A stretch of 64,000 nt of DNA from Enterococcus hirae ATCC 9790. Lineage in GTDB: Bacteria; Bacillota; Bacilli; Lactobacillales; Enterococcaceae. Position numbers and translations under genes: made by a program. Within the stretch, counting starts at the first letter, position 1. Every line of letters begins with the position of its first letter. The stretch lies in assembly GCF_000271405.2 (NCBI RefSeq), contig NC_018081.1, positions 711,606-775,605 on the forward strand. Reading direction: 5' to 3'. The notes under the pieces are model-generated. The model had not been told where the DNA came from. It saw only the letters and a program-made list of their open reading frames with translations, and did no database searches. Shown piece by piece: positions 48,638 through 58,605 of this stretch.

Positions 48638-48666
48638 ACTTTACCTGAATATACTGGAGAAATCAA
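48638..48666 (-). promoter_or_regulatory. Promoter of rpsO
   Basis: On the minus strand TTGATT (48661-48666), 17 bases, then TAAAGT (48638-48643). Confidence 0.55.
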
Positions 48667-48788
48667 GTGAAGAATCATTAAGAAAATTTAGTTTTTAAAC
48701 AAACTTTCTCCTACTTTTTAAATTTTATGTTAAACTATAATGCGAAAATAGACGTATAACTGTCTAAAAAGAAAGGGGTACATATTCC

Positions 48789-49352
48789 ATGATCACAATG
48801 GATAATATCATCCGTGAAGGAAATCCTACTTTGCGGGAAGTAGCGGAAGAAGTTGCTCTCCCATTAAGCAAAGAAAATATCGACCTAGGAAAAGAAATGC
48901 TCGAATTCCTGAAAAATAGCCAAGATCCAATCAAAGCGGAAGAATTAAACTTACGTGGAGGGGTTGGTTTAGCTGCTCCTCAACTAGACATTTCTAAACG
49001 CATCATTGCTGTACACGTGCCAAGCCCTGATCCAGAAGTAACAGAACCCACGCTAAGTACGGTAATGTATAATCCAAAAATCCTTAGTCACTCAGTTCAA
49101 GATGCTTGCCTTGGCGAAGGAGAAGGCTGTTTATCTGTTGACCGAGAAGTACCTGGCTACGTAGTCCGCCACGCTAAGATCACGGTTTCTTATACAGATA
49201 TGAATGGCGAGAAACATAAAATCCGCTTGAAAAATTATGAGGCAATCGTTGTCCAACACGAAATTGATCATATCAACGGCGTGATGTTCTACGACCATAT
49301 CAACGAAAAGAATCCATTTGCCCTTAAAGAAGGCGTATTGGTGATTGAATAA
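48789..49352 (+). CDS. def: Peptide deformylase
   Basis: Def removes the formyl group from new proteins' initiator methionine. The 187-residue product has all three metal-site motifs: GVGLAAPQ (residues 58-65), [10 protein letters not shown] and [12 protein letters not shown]. The length and the insertions mark it as the Gram-positive type II enzyme. AAAGGGG precedes the ATG. It is convergent with the large coiled-coil gene and has a strong terminator. Confidence 0.95.
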   Translation: MITMDNIIREGNPTLREVAEEVALPLSKENIDLGKEMLEFLKNSQDPIKAEELNLRGGVGLAAPQLDISKRIIAVHVPSPDPEVTEPTLSTVMYNPKILSHSVQDACLGEGEGCLSVDREVPGYVVRHAKITVSYTDMNGEKHKIRLKNYEAIVVQHEIDHINGVMFYDHINEKNPFALKEGVLVIE

Positions 49353-49402
49353 AAATGATTGAAAGTTGTATTTCAATCTAAATGACTCGTAAGAAATTGA
49401 AC

Positions 49403-49458
49403 TAAAAAGCAGCATCTTCGAAAAAACAAGTAGCGATTTTCGAAGATGCTGCTTTTTA
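49403..49458. terminator. Terminator of def
   Basis: AAAAAGCAGCATCTTCGAAAA pairs almost perfectly with TTTTCGAAGATGCTGCTTTTT. Confidence 0.85.
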
Positions 49459-49561
49459 GCGTGGAGAGACCCACTCCTTTTTTATATTACTAAGAATCAG
49501 CGAGGCTATACTTTAAACTGATTAAAAAAACGGATTGGGAATGTTCTGCTTTCTTGATTCA

Positions 49562-52500
49562 TTAGTGATCCCTTCCACTCTGTACTCTACCCGTCTTTTC
49601 CTTTGGATCTTTTTGTCGAACGGTTCTCATCCACAAACTAGCTAAACGTTCTTTCAACTTTCTCTTCTTACGTGGACTTTCTGGTTCTCTAAATTTTTTA
49701 GAAAGGTAGGCGCCATTCTTTACATAAAATAGGAAATTGTGTGTCTTCTCTAGTTCCTCTGTTAGAGAATTTGACTTACATTGTAATTTCTCCATTCGGT
49801 CATTTTGTTTCTCCGGGAGTTGGTTTAACATAAACTCCTTTTTCTCTATTCGATCATTTGATTTCTCTAATGCATTGATTCTTGCTTTAAGTTCAGCAAT
49901 TTCTCGCTCGAGATTCTTCTTTTCCCCCATTGCTTGGTTTATTCGGTTGGTTGTTTTTAACGAACGTTCTATTTCATCGATCATTTCCATCCATTTGTCT
50001 AACTGTTTTTCTCCATTCTGTTGCGCATAGCATTGATTCTCTCGCTGAGCACGAAGTTGCTGAGTCAAGATTTTTAATTGATCTTTGCGTTCTCCTATTG
50101 GCTCATCTTCTTGCATTAATTGATTTTTAGTAATTTCTGTCTCTAATTCAGAATTTGATACTTTTAATTTATTGATCCCAACTTTAATTTTTTCAATTTG
50201 ACCTTCTATTTTTTTTAATATATGTACTATTTCTGGAGTATTTTTGCATTTTATATTTTCAATTATTGTTTCTGCTTCAGATCGTAACGCAAGATCTTTC
50301 TCGCATCTTTTTCTAGCCATCAAATTAAAGAGCGTGGTATTATTACTCGGCAATTGTTTTATTTTATCCTCAACTGTATTTTTATCATATAGATCAGGTT
50401 GTATCAGAACAGCCTGCGACTTGTATATTTCCACCACGAAACTTTTCCACTTCTCTAATTCTTTTTTTGCAGAATATGGGTCCCGCCAGTCATATTCAGA
50501 AGAGTTTAATTTGATTTCTTGTAGTTTTGTTTGTATTTTAACTATTCGTTCTGCTAGTGCTCGTAAAAACGCATTTATTTCTGAAACAGGTCGTTGATTT
50601 ATCTCAGATTGTAGCTTATCTGCTTGTGCTCTAAATTCTAGATCCTCTTGACAAATGGTAAGATTTTTTTTTAAGAGATTCTTTGTACGCTCACTTCTAT
50701 CGAAAAACGATCCCCAGTGGTCATCGATCCAACTGATCGTTTGTTCAACGGTGCTTTGTTCGTATAAAAAGGGGAATTCTGCTATGTTTTTTTTCCGCTT
50801 TTCCAACATTTCAATACTCTTTAATTCAGATAGTAAACTTTTCTTGCATCTCATCCAAAAACTAATCTGTTGTTCCAGTGCGTTATCTCCAAAATTTTTT
50901 GTCTTTAATTCATTGATACGCTGTTCTGCTATATTTGCATATTCAGCAAGCTTTTCTTTCGATAGATAACTAAGCTCTTTCTGTACATAATTTTTCATAG
51001 ATAAACGTTGAGATTGTTCTTTTATTAGCTTAGATTGAGCATCCTTCCATTTATTTAGGAGACTTTTTACAGTCTGATTTTTATTTAAAGAGCCATTTAA
51101 CATTGATATTTGTAAGCTAGCTTCCTTTAATTTTACGTTGATTTCATCATCCGAAAAGCAAATCACATTTTCTGACAGTTTATTAACTGCTACTGCTTCT
51201 TCGCGCCAAGCTTTTTCCCGTTGCCGTTTATTTAATTCGTTTTCGATCTTTCTCTTCGTATCTTTCCATAAATGACTTTTATTCTCAATTAATTCATTTT
51301 CGTTATAATAACTGTAATAATCTATGTAATCTTTCGATAGCTTTAACAGCTTAGCTAATTCAGAAGCAGGGATTGAAGACCGATTTTCAGAAAATTGATT
51401 TAAGTCTGCTAAACTTTGTTGCTCAACTTTGCGATGAAGTACTTCAAGCTGTTGTGTTAGTTGAGAAAACTCATTAGTAACAGTTGTAACCATCTTTTGA
51501 TCTTTTAAATGAGGGAATCGTTCACTTAAGATAGTTAATTTAAATTTTACACTAGTTGTTAATTGCAGAAGTTCAACTGGCGAAACATCTTGACTTAAAA
51601 AATGACTATCAATGATTGAAGGTTCTTGCTCAATTTCTGGTCCCAACAAAGTATAGGGTTTCTCCTGTGGGAGGACGTGTAACTGATGGTCGTGATCAAA
51701 AGTGAATACTCGTCCGTTTAGTCCTGAATCATTCTGTAGATTGTAAAAACCATCCTCTAGCTCATGAGGAATAAGTAGTTGGGTGTTTTGATTATGCCGA
51801 ACCAATATTACAGCCACTTCTTCTATCCAAGCATCTAGCCCATCAAAGAAATCGTCACATAAAAGATGTTCAAATTTTGTACTAACTTGCTGAAACTCTT
51901 TTCCTAATGTCAGACCATTTTCCTCAAAAGGAACATACAGCGAAAAATTCTTAAGAAAGTCTTGACGAACGTAGGGATTATCTAACACCAAACTATGGTC
52001 ATATATAAAATTCTCAATCATATTTTTATAATCGTTTATATTTTCCGCTTCTTTTAAATTCAAGCTGGATTCTGGATCATAGAAAAGTGTGGTTTTACCA
52101 TTAGAAAGAATATTTTCAAGTGACGTTTTTTCTTTCCACGGCAAATTAAGTGAACATTCTCCTTGACGATTGAACACACTCATTCGTTCTTTTAACTCTT
52201 CTCGTGCAAGATATAACTGATGTACGGGCATTTCATCGTTAGGAGTATACGCTTTTATTTTAGGATCATAATAACAAAGTAGTTGGACATCAGGAGTTCG
52301 TTTAACTACTTCTAAAGCTATTTTCCCCATTTTATCCGTTATTGCTTTTTCTAAACTATCTTTAGACAAATTATGAACGCTGAGACTTCCCTGATCCCAC
52401 ATACTATTGAAAGAAAAATCTTCAGAATTTCGTGTCACCTCTTGAATGGCGTTCCACAAACGTTTTTCTTTTGCAGCTGGAGGTAAATGATCCAAAAAAT

Positions 52501-52657
52501 TCCTGAAAAATTGTTGTCTACGGGTATGATCCATTAGTTTGTCTTGATTGGCAAATAGCACCTCTGCTAAATCCTTCGAATAATCATTTGTGGATTCCAC
52601 CACCTCAAAGTCACCTTTAATCACTGTTTTTTCAGACTGATAAATCCATCCTATCAT
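49562..52657 (-). CDS. Unrecognised 1031-residue coiled-coil protein
   Basis: I recognise no family. The N-terminal third contains two similar domains of about 130 residues, near 25-150 and 210-340. They share RQxFxxNFxxxxP, a helix ending in a run like EVxVILVR or EVVKRTPDVQLL, and an acidic D-rich turn. From about 390 to 980 the protein is nearly all helix and coiled coil, with a recurrent unit of a leucine-rich helix followed by a W-K helix: HLWKDTKRKIENEL, LNKWKDAQSKLIKE, LEKWKSFVVEIYK, LDKWMEMIDEIER. The last 40 residues are strongly basic (SPRKKRKLKERL). It has no signal peptide, membrane segment or nucleotide-binding motif. AGGAG lies 9 bases before the chosen ATG. It is a single gene. 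Confidence 0.75.
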   Translation of the reverse strand: MIGWIYQSEKTVIKGDFEVVESTNDYSKDLAEVLFANQDKLMDHTRRQQFFRNFLDHLPPAAKEKRLWNAIQEVTRNSEDFSFNSMWDQGSLSVHNLSKDSLEKAITDKMGKIALEVVKRTPDVQLLCYYDPKIKAYTPNDEMPVHQLYLAREELKERMSVFNRQGECSLNLPWKEKTSLENILSNGKTTLFYDPESSLNLKEAENINDYKNMIENFIYDHSLVLDNPYVRQDFLKNFSLYVPFEENGLTLGKEFQQVSTKFEHLLCDDFFDGLDAWIEEVAVILVRHNQNTQLLIPHELEDGFYNLQNDSGLNGRVFTFDHDHQLHVLPQEKPYTLLGPEIEQEPSIIDSHFLSQDVSPVELLQLTTSVKFKLTILSERFPHLKDQKMVTTVTNEFSQLTQQLEVLHRKVEQQSLADLNQFSENRSSIPASELAKLLKLSKDYIDYYSYYNENELIENKSHLWKDTKRKIENELNKRQREKAWREEAVAVNKLSENVICFSDDEINVKLKEASLQISMLNGSLNKNQTVKSLLNKWKDAQSKLIKEQSQRLSMKNYVQKELSYLSKEKLAEYANIAEQRINELKTKNFGDNALEQQISFWMRCKKSLLSELKSIEMLEKRKKNIAEFPFLYEQSTVEQTISWIDDHWGSFFDRSERTKNLLKKNLTICQEDLEFRAQADKLQSEINQRPVSEINAFLRALAERIVKIQTKLQEIKLNSSEYDWRDPYSAKKELEKWKSFVVEIYKSQAVLIQPDLYDKNTVEDKIKQLPSNNTTLFNLMARKRCEKDLALRSEAETIIENIKCKNTPEIVHILKKIEGQIEKIKVGINKLKVSNSELETEITKNQLMQEDEPIGERKDQLKILTQQLRAQRENQCYAQQNGEKQLDKWMEMIDEIERSLKTTNRINQAMGEKKNLEREIAELKARINALEKSNDRIEKKEFMLNQLPEKQNDRMEKLQCKSNSLTEELEKTHNFLFYVKNGAYLSKKFREPESPRKKRKLKERLASLWMRTVRQKDPKEKTGRVQSGRDH

Positions 52658-52799
52658 GCGCTTCAACTCCTATATTTTATTTATGTCACGAATGCTTCTG
52701 TAAGAAGTAGTATCAAAAAATAAATTCAGCTACAAAACTTCCTATTGTCCCATTTTACTTAGAAAATGAAACTAGTTTCTTCCTTCTTTTTCAAAAAAT

Positions 52800-52848
52800 A
52801 AAATAACTGGTACGATTCATAAATGGACAAATCATACCAGTTATTTAT
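52800..52848. terminator. Terminator downstream of niaR
   Basis: AAATAACTGGTA (52801-52812) pairs with TACCAGTTATTT (52836-52847) around an inner GATT/AATC. It is flanked by A/T runs and lies just after the niaR operon. Confidence 0.7.
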
Positions 52849-52893
52849 TATTTAATGTTCTTAAATATTCATCCCAGACTACTCTGCTCTTCA

Positions 52894-53415
52894 TTAGCCT
52901 TCGTAGAGAATTCCTGCTTTTATCAACTGTTGCTTAATCGTTCTCAACACATTAGTATCTGGATAACGGATGGTATGCAGATGAATCCCATCGGTCAGCT
53001 CAGATAACAACGTAGCATTACTTTTTTTATAGCGTTTCATAAACAATTCAATTTCTTGAGTTGTTTGGATATGAAGCATGCCTGTCAACTCACCATATAA
53101 GGGATGTTCTACAATGACATCTAAAACTTCGCCACCAGCTTCAACGATCAAGCGCAACTCTTCTTCTGTTTGCTCACGACCATGTTGGACAGCAATCTTG
53201 CTCACTAAGCCGTTCTGTGTTTCATTGGTTTCAAGAACGTAACCTCTTGCCGTTGCAATAATAGCCGCGCCTGATGCTCTTAACAATGCAATGTCTCCGA
53301 CGATAATTTGACGGCTCACTTGAAACCGTGAAGCGAATTTGCTGGCACTGACCGGTTTTTCTTCATTTGCCAGGGTATGCAGGATTTCTTTACGCCGTGC
53401 TTCTCCATCAATCAT
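52894..53415 (-). CDS. niaR: Niacin-responsive transcriptional repressor NiaR
   Basis: This 173-residue regulator has an N-terminal helix-turn-helix of HTH_11 type ([32 protein letters not shown], residues about 10-45). A 3H ligand-binding domain follows, with the conserved histidines in [17 protein letters not shown] and [11 protein letters not shown]. NiaR (YrxA) binds nicotinic acid and represses niacin uptake and NAD synthesis genes. I start at 53415 after GGGGAG. It overlaps the upstream fusion gene by 8 bases, so the two are coupled. Being third in an operon headed by a sirtuin is unusual. Confidence 0.87.
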   Translation of the reverse strand: MIDGEARRKEILHTLANEEKPVSASKFASRFQVSRQIIVGDIALLRASGAAIIATARGYVLETNETQNGLVSKIAVQHGREQTEEELRLIVEAGGEVLDVIVEHPLYGELTGMLHIQTTQEIELFMKRYKKSNATLLSELTDGIHLHTIRYPDTNVLRTIKQQLIKAGILYEG

Positions 53416-54259
53416 CCACTTTCTCCCCATTTAATTCATTTTGATAGTCACGAGAATGTTTCATCAGATCGATATATGTCGCTGTGATCGTTTCTTTATA
53501 TTTCGTATTTTCTAACCGACTAGCGATTTTTTCTAATACTTCTTGCTCCCTTTTTTCGTCATAGACTGCTTTTTTCGATGCTTGTTTGGTTTCGCCAATT
53601 TTCGTTACCGTGTCCATACGTTTTTCTAGTAATTTGACGATTTGTTGATCAATCTGATCGATTGTTTGACGTAAGTCTTCAAGTTTTTCTGGTTGTTGAT
53701 CTTCTAATATTTTTTTGATTACTCGAGCAGGATTACCTGCAATCACTACATTATCAGGAAAAGATTTAGTTACAACAGAACCCGCTCCAACTACGACATT
53801 GTTTCCTAACGTAACACCTGGCGTAATGATCACACCACCACCAAGCCAGACATTATGACCAATTTTGATTGGTTTCGCATATTCTAAGCCACTATTTCTT
53901 TTCACTGGATGAAGTGGATGAGTGGCTGTATAAAGTTGAACATTTGGCGCAAACATGCAATTGTCGCCGATTTCGATCGTACTTACATCTAAAAATGTAC
54001 AGTTGTAGTTCGCATAGAAGTTTTCACCTACACGAATATTGTAACCATAATCAAAATTGATCGTTGGCTCCATGTAGATTTTTTCTCCCGTTTTTCCAAA
54101 GGTTTCTTTTAGTAATTGAGAACGTAGCTCTGCTGTTTCTGCTTGGTTGATGATCGTACTTTGGCTTCTTGCGTATTGACGATCCGCTACTAATTCCGGA
54201 TCATTAGCAAAATATAATTCGCCAGCAATCATTTTTTCTTTTTCTGTTCTAATGGTCAT
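53408..54259 (-). CDS. Maltose O-acetyltransferase fused to chorismate mutase
   Basis: This 283-residue protein joins two enzymes. Residues 1-185 are a left-handed beta-helix acetyltransferase of maltose/galactoside type ([16 protein letters not shown], then hexapeptides ending NPARVIKKI), with the catalytic His near 114 in TATHPLHP. Residues 193-275 are an AroQ-type chorismate mutase. All its catalytic positions are present at the spacing of the E. coli enzyme: Arg197, Arg214, Lys225, Asp234, Arg237, Glu238 and Gln273. The second half should make prephenate from chorismate for Phe and Tyr synthesis. ATG 54259 follows AAAAGGAG. It overlaps the sirtuin gene by 11 bases and niaR by 8. Confidence 0.87.
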   Translation of the reverse strand: MTIRTEKEKMIAGELYFANDPELVADRQYARSQSTIINQAETAELRSQLLKETFGKTGEKIYMEPTINFDYGYNIRVGENFYANYNCTFLDVSTIEIGDNCMFAPNVQLYTATHPLHPVKRNSGLEYAKPIKIGHNVWLGGGVIITPGVTLGNNVVVGAGSVVTKSFPDNVVIAGNPARVIKKILEDQQPEKLEDLRQTIDQIDQQIVKLLEKRMDTVTKIGETKQASKKAVYDEKREQEVLEKIASRLENTKYKETITATYIDLMKHSRDYQNELNGEKVDD

Positions 54260-54974
54260 AATTTGCTCCTTTTGATAATTTTTCAAATACTATAGCACCG
54301 TCCGTTTGCAGAAAATCATATTCTTGGTCTAACTGGATTGGCTCTTGGTTGATTACTAAGATTTGAGACTTCGTATTACGAAATTGGATTAAGTCACAAA
54401 ACGGGTGTACTTGAAAACTCGTTCCGACGATGACGATCAACTCTGCTTGTTGAACAGCCGATGTTGCTCGCTCTATGACTTCATCATTAAATCCTTCCCC
54501 ATACAACACGATATCTGGTCGAATTTGTCCCCCACATGTTGCATGTTGATCTGTTTGTAAATAGGTTTCCCAAGAAACGGTGTTCCCACATTTCCTACAA
54601 TAGCAATGATAAAGATTTCCGTGAAAATTCACAAGTTTTGGACTTCCCGCTTTTTCATGTAATCCATCGATATTTTGGGAAACTACCCAAACTTGCTTTT
54701 TTGAGGCTAACTTTGCCATTTCTAAGTGAATAATATTTGGTCTTGCTGTTGGATGATAGATTTTTTTCACAAATGAATAAAATTTTTGTGGCTCATTGTT
54801 CATTGCTTCATGACTTAGAAGGTATTCGGGTTGTTCCAATCCATGATAGATTCCTTTTAACGATCGATAGTCGGGAATACCAGAAGGCGTTGATACCCCA
54901 GCGCCAGTTAGGAAAGTGATTTTTGAACTAGTGGCTATTGTTGCTACCGCTTCTTCAACGGTTACTTTTTTCAT
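54249..54974 (-). CDS. SIR2 family NAD-dependent protein deacylase
   Basis: This 241-residue sirtuin removes acyl groups from lysine with NAD, releasing nicotinamide. Visible motifs are the NAD-binding TGAGVS (residues 23-28) with [13 protein letters not shown] (100-106), the catalytic His118 in NFHGN, and a zinc site. In the zinc site the first pair is CRKC (126, 129), but the second reads H-A-T-C (144-147), so His replaces the usual third Cys. It heads a three-gene overlapping operon with the acetyltransferase-chorismate mutase fusion and niaR. A TATAAT at 54994-54999 is the likely -10. Confidence 0.88.
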   Translation of the reverse strand: MKKVTVEEAVATIATSSKITFLTGAGVSTPSGIPDYRSLKGIYHGLEQPEYLLSHEAMNNEPQKFYSFVKKIYHPTARPNIIHLEMAKLASKKQVWVVSQNIDGLHEKAGSPKLVNFHGNLYHCYCRKCGNTVSWETYLQTDQHATCGGQIRPDIVLYGEGFNDEVIERATSAVQQAELIVIVGTSFQVHPFCDLIQFRNTKSQILVINQEPIQLDQEYDFLQTDGAIVFEKLSKGANYDH

Positions 54975-55078
54975 TTCCTTTCACCTCTCTCTTATTATAC
55001 ATCTATCTTTCGTTTATTGATTGATCGTACTTTTTATTCAAACGATTTCATTTTTTGAGAAACATCTCACAATATAGA

Positions 55079-55107
55079 CTGACAAACCAATGAAAACGTG
55101 CTACAAT
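55079..55107 (+). promoter_or_regulatory. Promoter of the 100-residue membrane protein
   Basis: CTGACA (55079-55084), 17 bases, then TACAAT (55102-55107). Confidence 0.6.
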
Positions 55108-55195
55108 ACTGCTAGATTCTTCGGTATGATCATCACTATTGCTATCTAATAGTACGATAAACCAAGCATATAGAACAAAAGTGAGGTGAGTTGGT

Positions 55196-55498
55196 ATGGT
55201 ACCATCCATTATTTACTGGGGCGTGATTTTAGCTTGTATCGCCTGGTTAGCATTAAGTATTTATTTTTCAATTTTTTACCTTGCTCGTAAAGAAAATGGA
55301 AATCTTTGGGCATTTGCATTTTTCAATGTACTTGCTGCGATCGTTTTAGCGATTACCTTAGTTATTTTCCGAACATGGGGTTGGGGAATCACTCAATATT
55401 CAAGTCTGATTTATCTAATATTGGCTATTTATGGCGTAACGATTATTCTTCAAGCAATCTTAGGTCGTGAAAAAAAAGTAGTTAGTAAAACAGCATAA
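55196..55498 (+). CDS. Small membrane protein, three segments
   Basis: This 100-residue protein has hydrophobic segments at about residues 5-30, 40-62 and 70-92 and a basic C-terminus (GREKKVVSK). GAGGTGAG precedes the ATG and a good promoter lies 90 bases upstream. I do not recognise a family. It is divergent from the sirtuin operon and not obviously linked to the lysine transporter 250 bases on. Confidence 0.6.
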   Translation: MVPSIIYWGVILACIAWLALSIYFSIFYLARKENGNLWAFAFFNVLAAIVLAITLVIFRTWGWGITQYSSLIYLILAIYGVTIILQAILGREKKVVSKTA

Positions 55499-55762
55499 TA
55501 AACAGAAAGCCAGGATCGAAAATGATTGATCGGGTCAGCTATTGCTAAGCAGCTCATCTTTTCGACTGCTTTACTTTATATTTATATAATGAGTAGGAAT
55601 TAGGACACTTAAATAGATTCGTGTCCTAATTTTTATTTATTTAATGAATAATTATTCTTTTACAACTCTCGCTCTTTTTGAATATCATTTTTCTTATTTT
55701 TTGTATAATTATAGAAATTTTCTATAGCTATCAATACTTCACAAGAAAACTTCTGTTATAGA

Positions 55763-55791
55763 TTGACAAAGTGCTTTGTCTATCGTAAACT
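55763..55791 (+). promoter_or_regulatory. Promoter of the lysine transporter operon
   Basis: A perfect TTGACA (55763-55768), 17 bases, then TAAACT (55786-55791), about 20 bases before the riboswitch. Confidence 0.8.
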
Positions 55792-55814
55792 ATTTTTTGT
55801 ATAAATAACTGAAT

Positions 55815-56070
55815 ACGAGATACCTCAATCAATGAGGTAGAGGTCGCGAGAATCATTAACCCTGTGGAGTGAAGCAAACACCGTGAAGCAGGACTAGGGA
55901 AGATCGCCGAAATGTACTCTTCTTTGCTTGAAGTTTACGTTGGGACACAAGTTAAGAGCTTGTGGACTGTCTTAGCAGTGATGCTAAGTTGCGCTATGTT
56001 TTGTGAGAGGTTTATCACTTTTGTGAAATGTTAGCGACCCTTTTATATTCTTGAAGCGGTCGTTTTTTAT
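55815..56070 (+). promoter_or_regulatory. Lysine riboswitch (L box) with terminator
   Basis: The conserved blocks appear in order. They are GGTAGAGGTCGCGA, then GGGAAGATCGCCGAAATG, then TTGGGACACAAG, then GGACTGTCTTAGCAG with GCTAAG and GCGCTATG. An intrinsic terminator follows: AGCGACC at about 56033-56039 with GGTCGTT and a T run to 56068. In this RNA class lysine binding favours termination, so the ABC importer downstream should be made when lysine is scarce. The assignment is by comparison with the B. subtilis lysC leader from memory. Confidence 0.83.
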
Positions 56071-56253
56071 TTCTCCTGATAAGCTACTGCAACGCATTTG
56101 TTTAACCGCTCGTAAAAAAATTATGCGTAAACAGTTAATTTGATAAGTACGTCTATCTGACAGTAAAATTAAGTTAGCTGAAGCGGAACTTCGCCCGTTT
56201 CATTCCTGATGAAATCGTCGAGCCGTATGTGTAAAAAGAAAAGGAGAAAGATT

Positions 56254-57849
56254 ATGAAAAAAAGTTCAGTTACACTTACCCTATTGATGGCATTTATTTT
56301 TTCATTCTTCACTGTAGGAAGTTTCGTGAATGCCGATGAGAAAACACCAACAGATGAGTTCCGTGTAGGTATGGAAGCGGGGTATGCCCCTTTCAACTGG
56401 TCACAGCAAACAGATGCCAACAACGCTGTACCGATCCAAGGTCAAAAAAGCTATGCTGGTGGTTATGACGTCCAAATTGCCAAAAAAGTTGCGGATGGAT
56501 TAGGGAAAAAATTAGTCATCATGCAAACCAAATGGGATGGATTAGCCCCTGCGTTACAATCTGGCAAAATCGATGCGATCATTGCTGGGATGAGCCCCAC
56601 AGCAGAACGTAAAAAAGAAATTGATTTTACCGATCCTTATTATGAATCACAACTTGTTGTAGTCGTCAAAAAAGATAGTAAATATGCCAATGCAAAAAGT
56701 TTGGCGGATCTATCAAATGCTAAGATTACTGCTCAATTGAATACTTTCCATTATAATGTCATCGATCAAATTCCTGATGTGCAAAAGCAACAAGCAATGG
56801 ATAACTTCTCTGCGATGCGTACCGCTCTTGCTTCAGGTATGATTGATGGTTATGTCAGCGAACGACCTGAAGGGGTAACAGCAACTAGCGTCAATAAAGA
56901 TTTAAAAATGTTAGAATTTACTGGTCAGAATGGTTTTCAAACAAATCCTGAAGATGTCCAAATCGCTATTGGAATGCGTAAAGGTGACCCAGATATCCAA
57001 AAAGTTAACCAAATTCTTAGCGGTATCTCTCAAAAAGAACGTACAGAAATTATGGATCAAGCAATCAAAGATCAACCCGCTTCAACAAATACAGAGGGAG
57101 AAAAAGCTGGTTTGTTCACTGATTTCAAAACGATTTGGGATCAATATGGGAATATGTTCCTTCGTGGTGCAGGACTTACGTTATTTATTGCATTGATTGG
57201 GACAGTTATTGGAACTACCTTAGGCTTGTTGATCGGTGTTTTCCGTTCTATTCCTGAGTCTGACAATGCCGTGACACGTTTCTTCCAAAAGTTAGCAAAT
57301 TTACTACTATCGATTTATATTGAAATATTCCGTGGAACACCAATGATGGTTCAAGCTATGGTCGTCTTTTACGGATTAGCATTAGCCTTTGGAATCTCCC
57401 TTGATCGTACAATTGCTGCCTTATTCATTGTATCGATCAATACTGGGGCTTATATGACTGAAATCGTCCGTGGTGGTATTTTCGCTGTCGATGAAGGACA
57501 ATTTGAAGCAGCGCAAGCAATTGGTATGACACATGGACAAACAATGCGAAAAGTAGTTGTTCCTCAGGTCTTACGTAACATCTTACCTGCGACCGGGAAT
57601 GAATTTGTTATCAATATCAAAGATACAGCAGTCTTAAGTGTTATTGGTGTAGCTGATCTATTCTTCCAAGGGAACTCTGCTGCAGGAGCAAACTTCCAAT
57701 TCTTCCAAACATTTACAATCGTAGGTATCATTTACTTGGTTATGACCTTTACGATTACCAGAATCTTGCGTGTAGTGGAGAAAAAAATCGATGGTCCTTC
57801 AGCCTATACAAAAATTGAAGAAGTTGACAACGCCAACTTGCAGGAATAA
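56254..57849 (+). CDS. Amino-acid ABC importer, binding protein fused to permease (probably lysine)
   Basis: In this 531-residue protein a signal peptide (1-25) precedes a solute-binding domain of about 260 residues (FRVGMEAGYAPFNW, VQIAKKVADGLGKK, IDAIIAGMSPTAERK). The permease domain follows, with about five membrane segments and the ATPase-docking loop EAAQAIGMTHGQTMRKVVVP. Such fused proteins are usual in lactic acid bacteria for His/Glu/Lys-type uptake. The lysine riboswitch upstream points to lysine. ATG 56254 follows AAAGGAG; an upstream in-frame start lacks a site. It is followed at 12 bases by its ATPase. Confidence 0.92.
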   Translation: MKKSSVTLTLLMAFIFSFFTVGSFVNADEKTPTDEFRVGMEAGYAPFNWSQQTDANNAVPIQGQKSYAGGYDVQIAKKVADGLGKKLVIMQTKWDGLAPALQSGKIDAIIAGMSPTAERKKEIDFTDPYYESQLVVVVKKDSKYANAKSLADLSNAKITAQLNTFHYNVIDQIPDVQKQQAMDNFSAMRTALASGMIDGYVSERPEGVTATSVNKDLKMLEFTGQNGFQTNPEDVQIAIGMRKGDPDIQKVNQILSGISQKERTEIMDQAIKDQPASTNTEGEKAGLFTDFKTIWDQYGNMFLRGAGLTLFIALIGTVIGTTLGLLIGVFRSIPESDNAVTRFFQKLANLLLSIYIEIFRGTPMMVQAMVVFYGLALAFGISLDRTIAALFIVSINTGAYMTEIVRGGIFAVDEGQFEAAQAIGMTHGQTMRKVVVPQVLRNILPATGNEFVINIKDTAVLSVIGVADLFFQGNSAAGANFQFFQTFTIVGIIYLVMTFTITRILRVVEKKIDGPSAYTKIEEVDNANLQE

Positions 57850-57861
57850 GGAGGAAGAATC

Positions 57862-58602
57862 ATGAGTGAAGAAATCATTAAAATCAATCATTTAAGAAAA
57901 AGCTTCGGTGAAAATGAAGTATTAAAAGACATCAGCATGGATATCCATAAAGGTGAAGTTGTAACCATCATTGGTTCTTCTGGCTCTGGTAAATCAACTT
58001 TCTTACGCTGCATCAACCTTTTAGAAAAACCTACTGGTGGCGAAATTATGTATAATGGTGAAAATATTCTTGCGCCAAAATATAACTTGCCTAAATATCG
58101 AACAAATGTCGGAATGGTATTCCAATCGTTCAATCTTTTCAATAACATGAATGTCTTAGAAAACTGTATGTCTGGTCAGACGACTGTCTTAAAAAGAAAC
58201 AAAGACGAAGCTCGTAAAGTCGCTCTTGAAAATCTAGAAAAAGTTGGAATGGAACGTTATATTGAAGCCAAACCTTCTCAATTATCAGGTGGTCAAAAAC
58301 AACGTGTGGCAATCGCTAGAGCCCTCTCAATGGATCCAGATGTAATGTTATTTGATGAACCAACATCAGCACTTGATCCTGAGATGGTCGGAGAAGTATT
58401 GAATACCATTCAAGACCTAGCTCACACTGGTTTAACGATGATTATCGTGACACATGAAATGGAATTTGCAAAAGATGTTTCTGATCGTGTCATCTTCATG
58501 GATAAAGGTGTTGTTGCTGAAGAAGGAACCTCTGATGATATTTTTGTTCATCCAAAAGAAGAACGTACCAAAGAGTTTTTATCACGTATCTTAAAAAAAT
58601 AG
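57862..58602 (+). CDS. Amino-acid ABC importer ATP-binding protein
   Basis: This 246-residue GlnQ-type ATPase has Walker [10 protein letters not shown] (residues 38-46), the Q-loop region [10 protein letters not shown], signature LSGGQKQR, Walker [15 protein letters not shown] and the switch His in VTHEM. It powers the fused binding-permease protein encoded just upstream and shares its riboswitch. AAGGAGG precedes the ATG. A terminator follows. Confidence 0.94.
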   Translation: MSEEIIKINHLRKSFGENEVLKDISMDIHKGEVVTIIGSSGSGKSTFLRCINLLEKPTGGEIMYNGENILAPKYNLPKYRTNVGMVFQSFNLFNNMNVLENCMSGQTTVLKRNKDEARKVALENLEKVGMERYIEAKPSQLSGGQKQRVAIARALSMDPDVMLFDEPTSALDPEMVGEVLNTIQDLAHTGLTMIIVTHEMEFAKDVSDRVIFMDKGVVAEEGTSDDIFVHPKEERTKEFLSRILKK

Positions 58603-58605
58603 AAG

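Noticed and set aside
49562..52657. SMC-type or phage tape-measure assignment for the large coiled-coil protein
   Set aside because: There is no Walker A or signature motif, no phage genes nearby, and no hydrophobic segments of the tape-measure kind.
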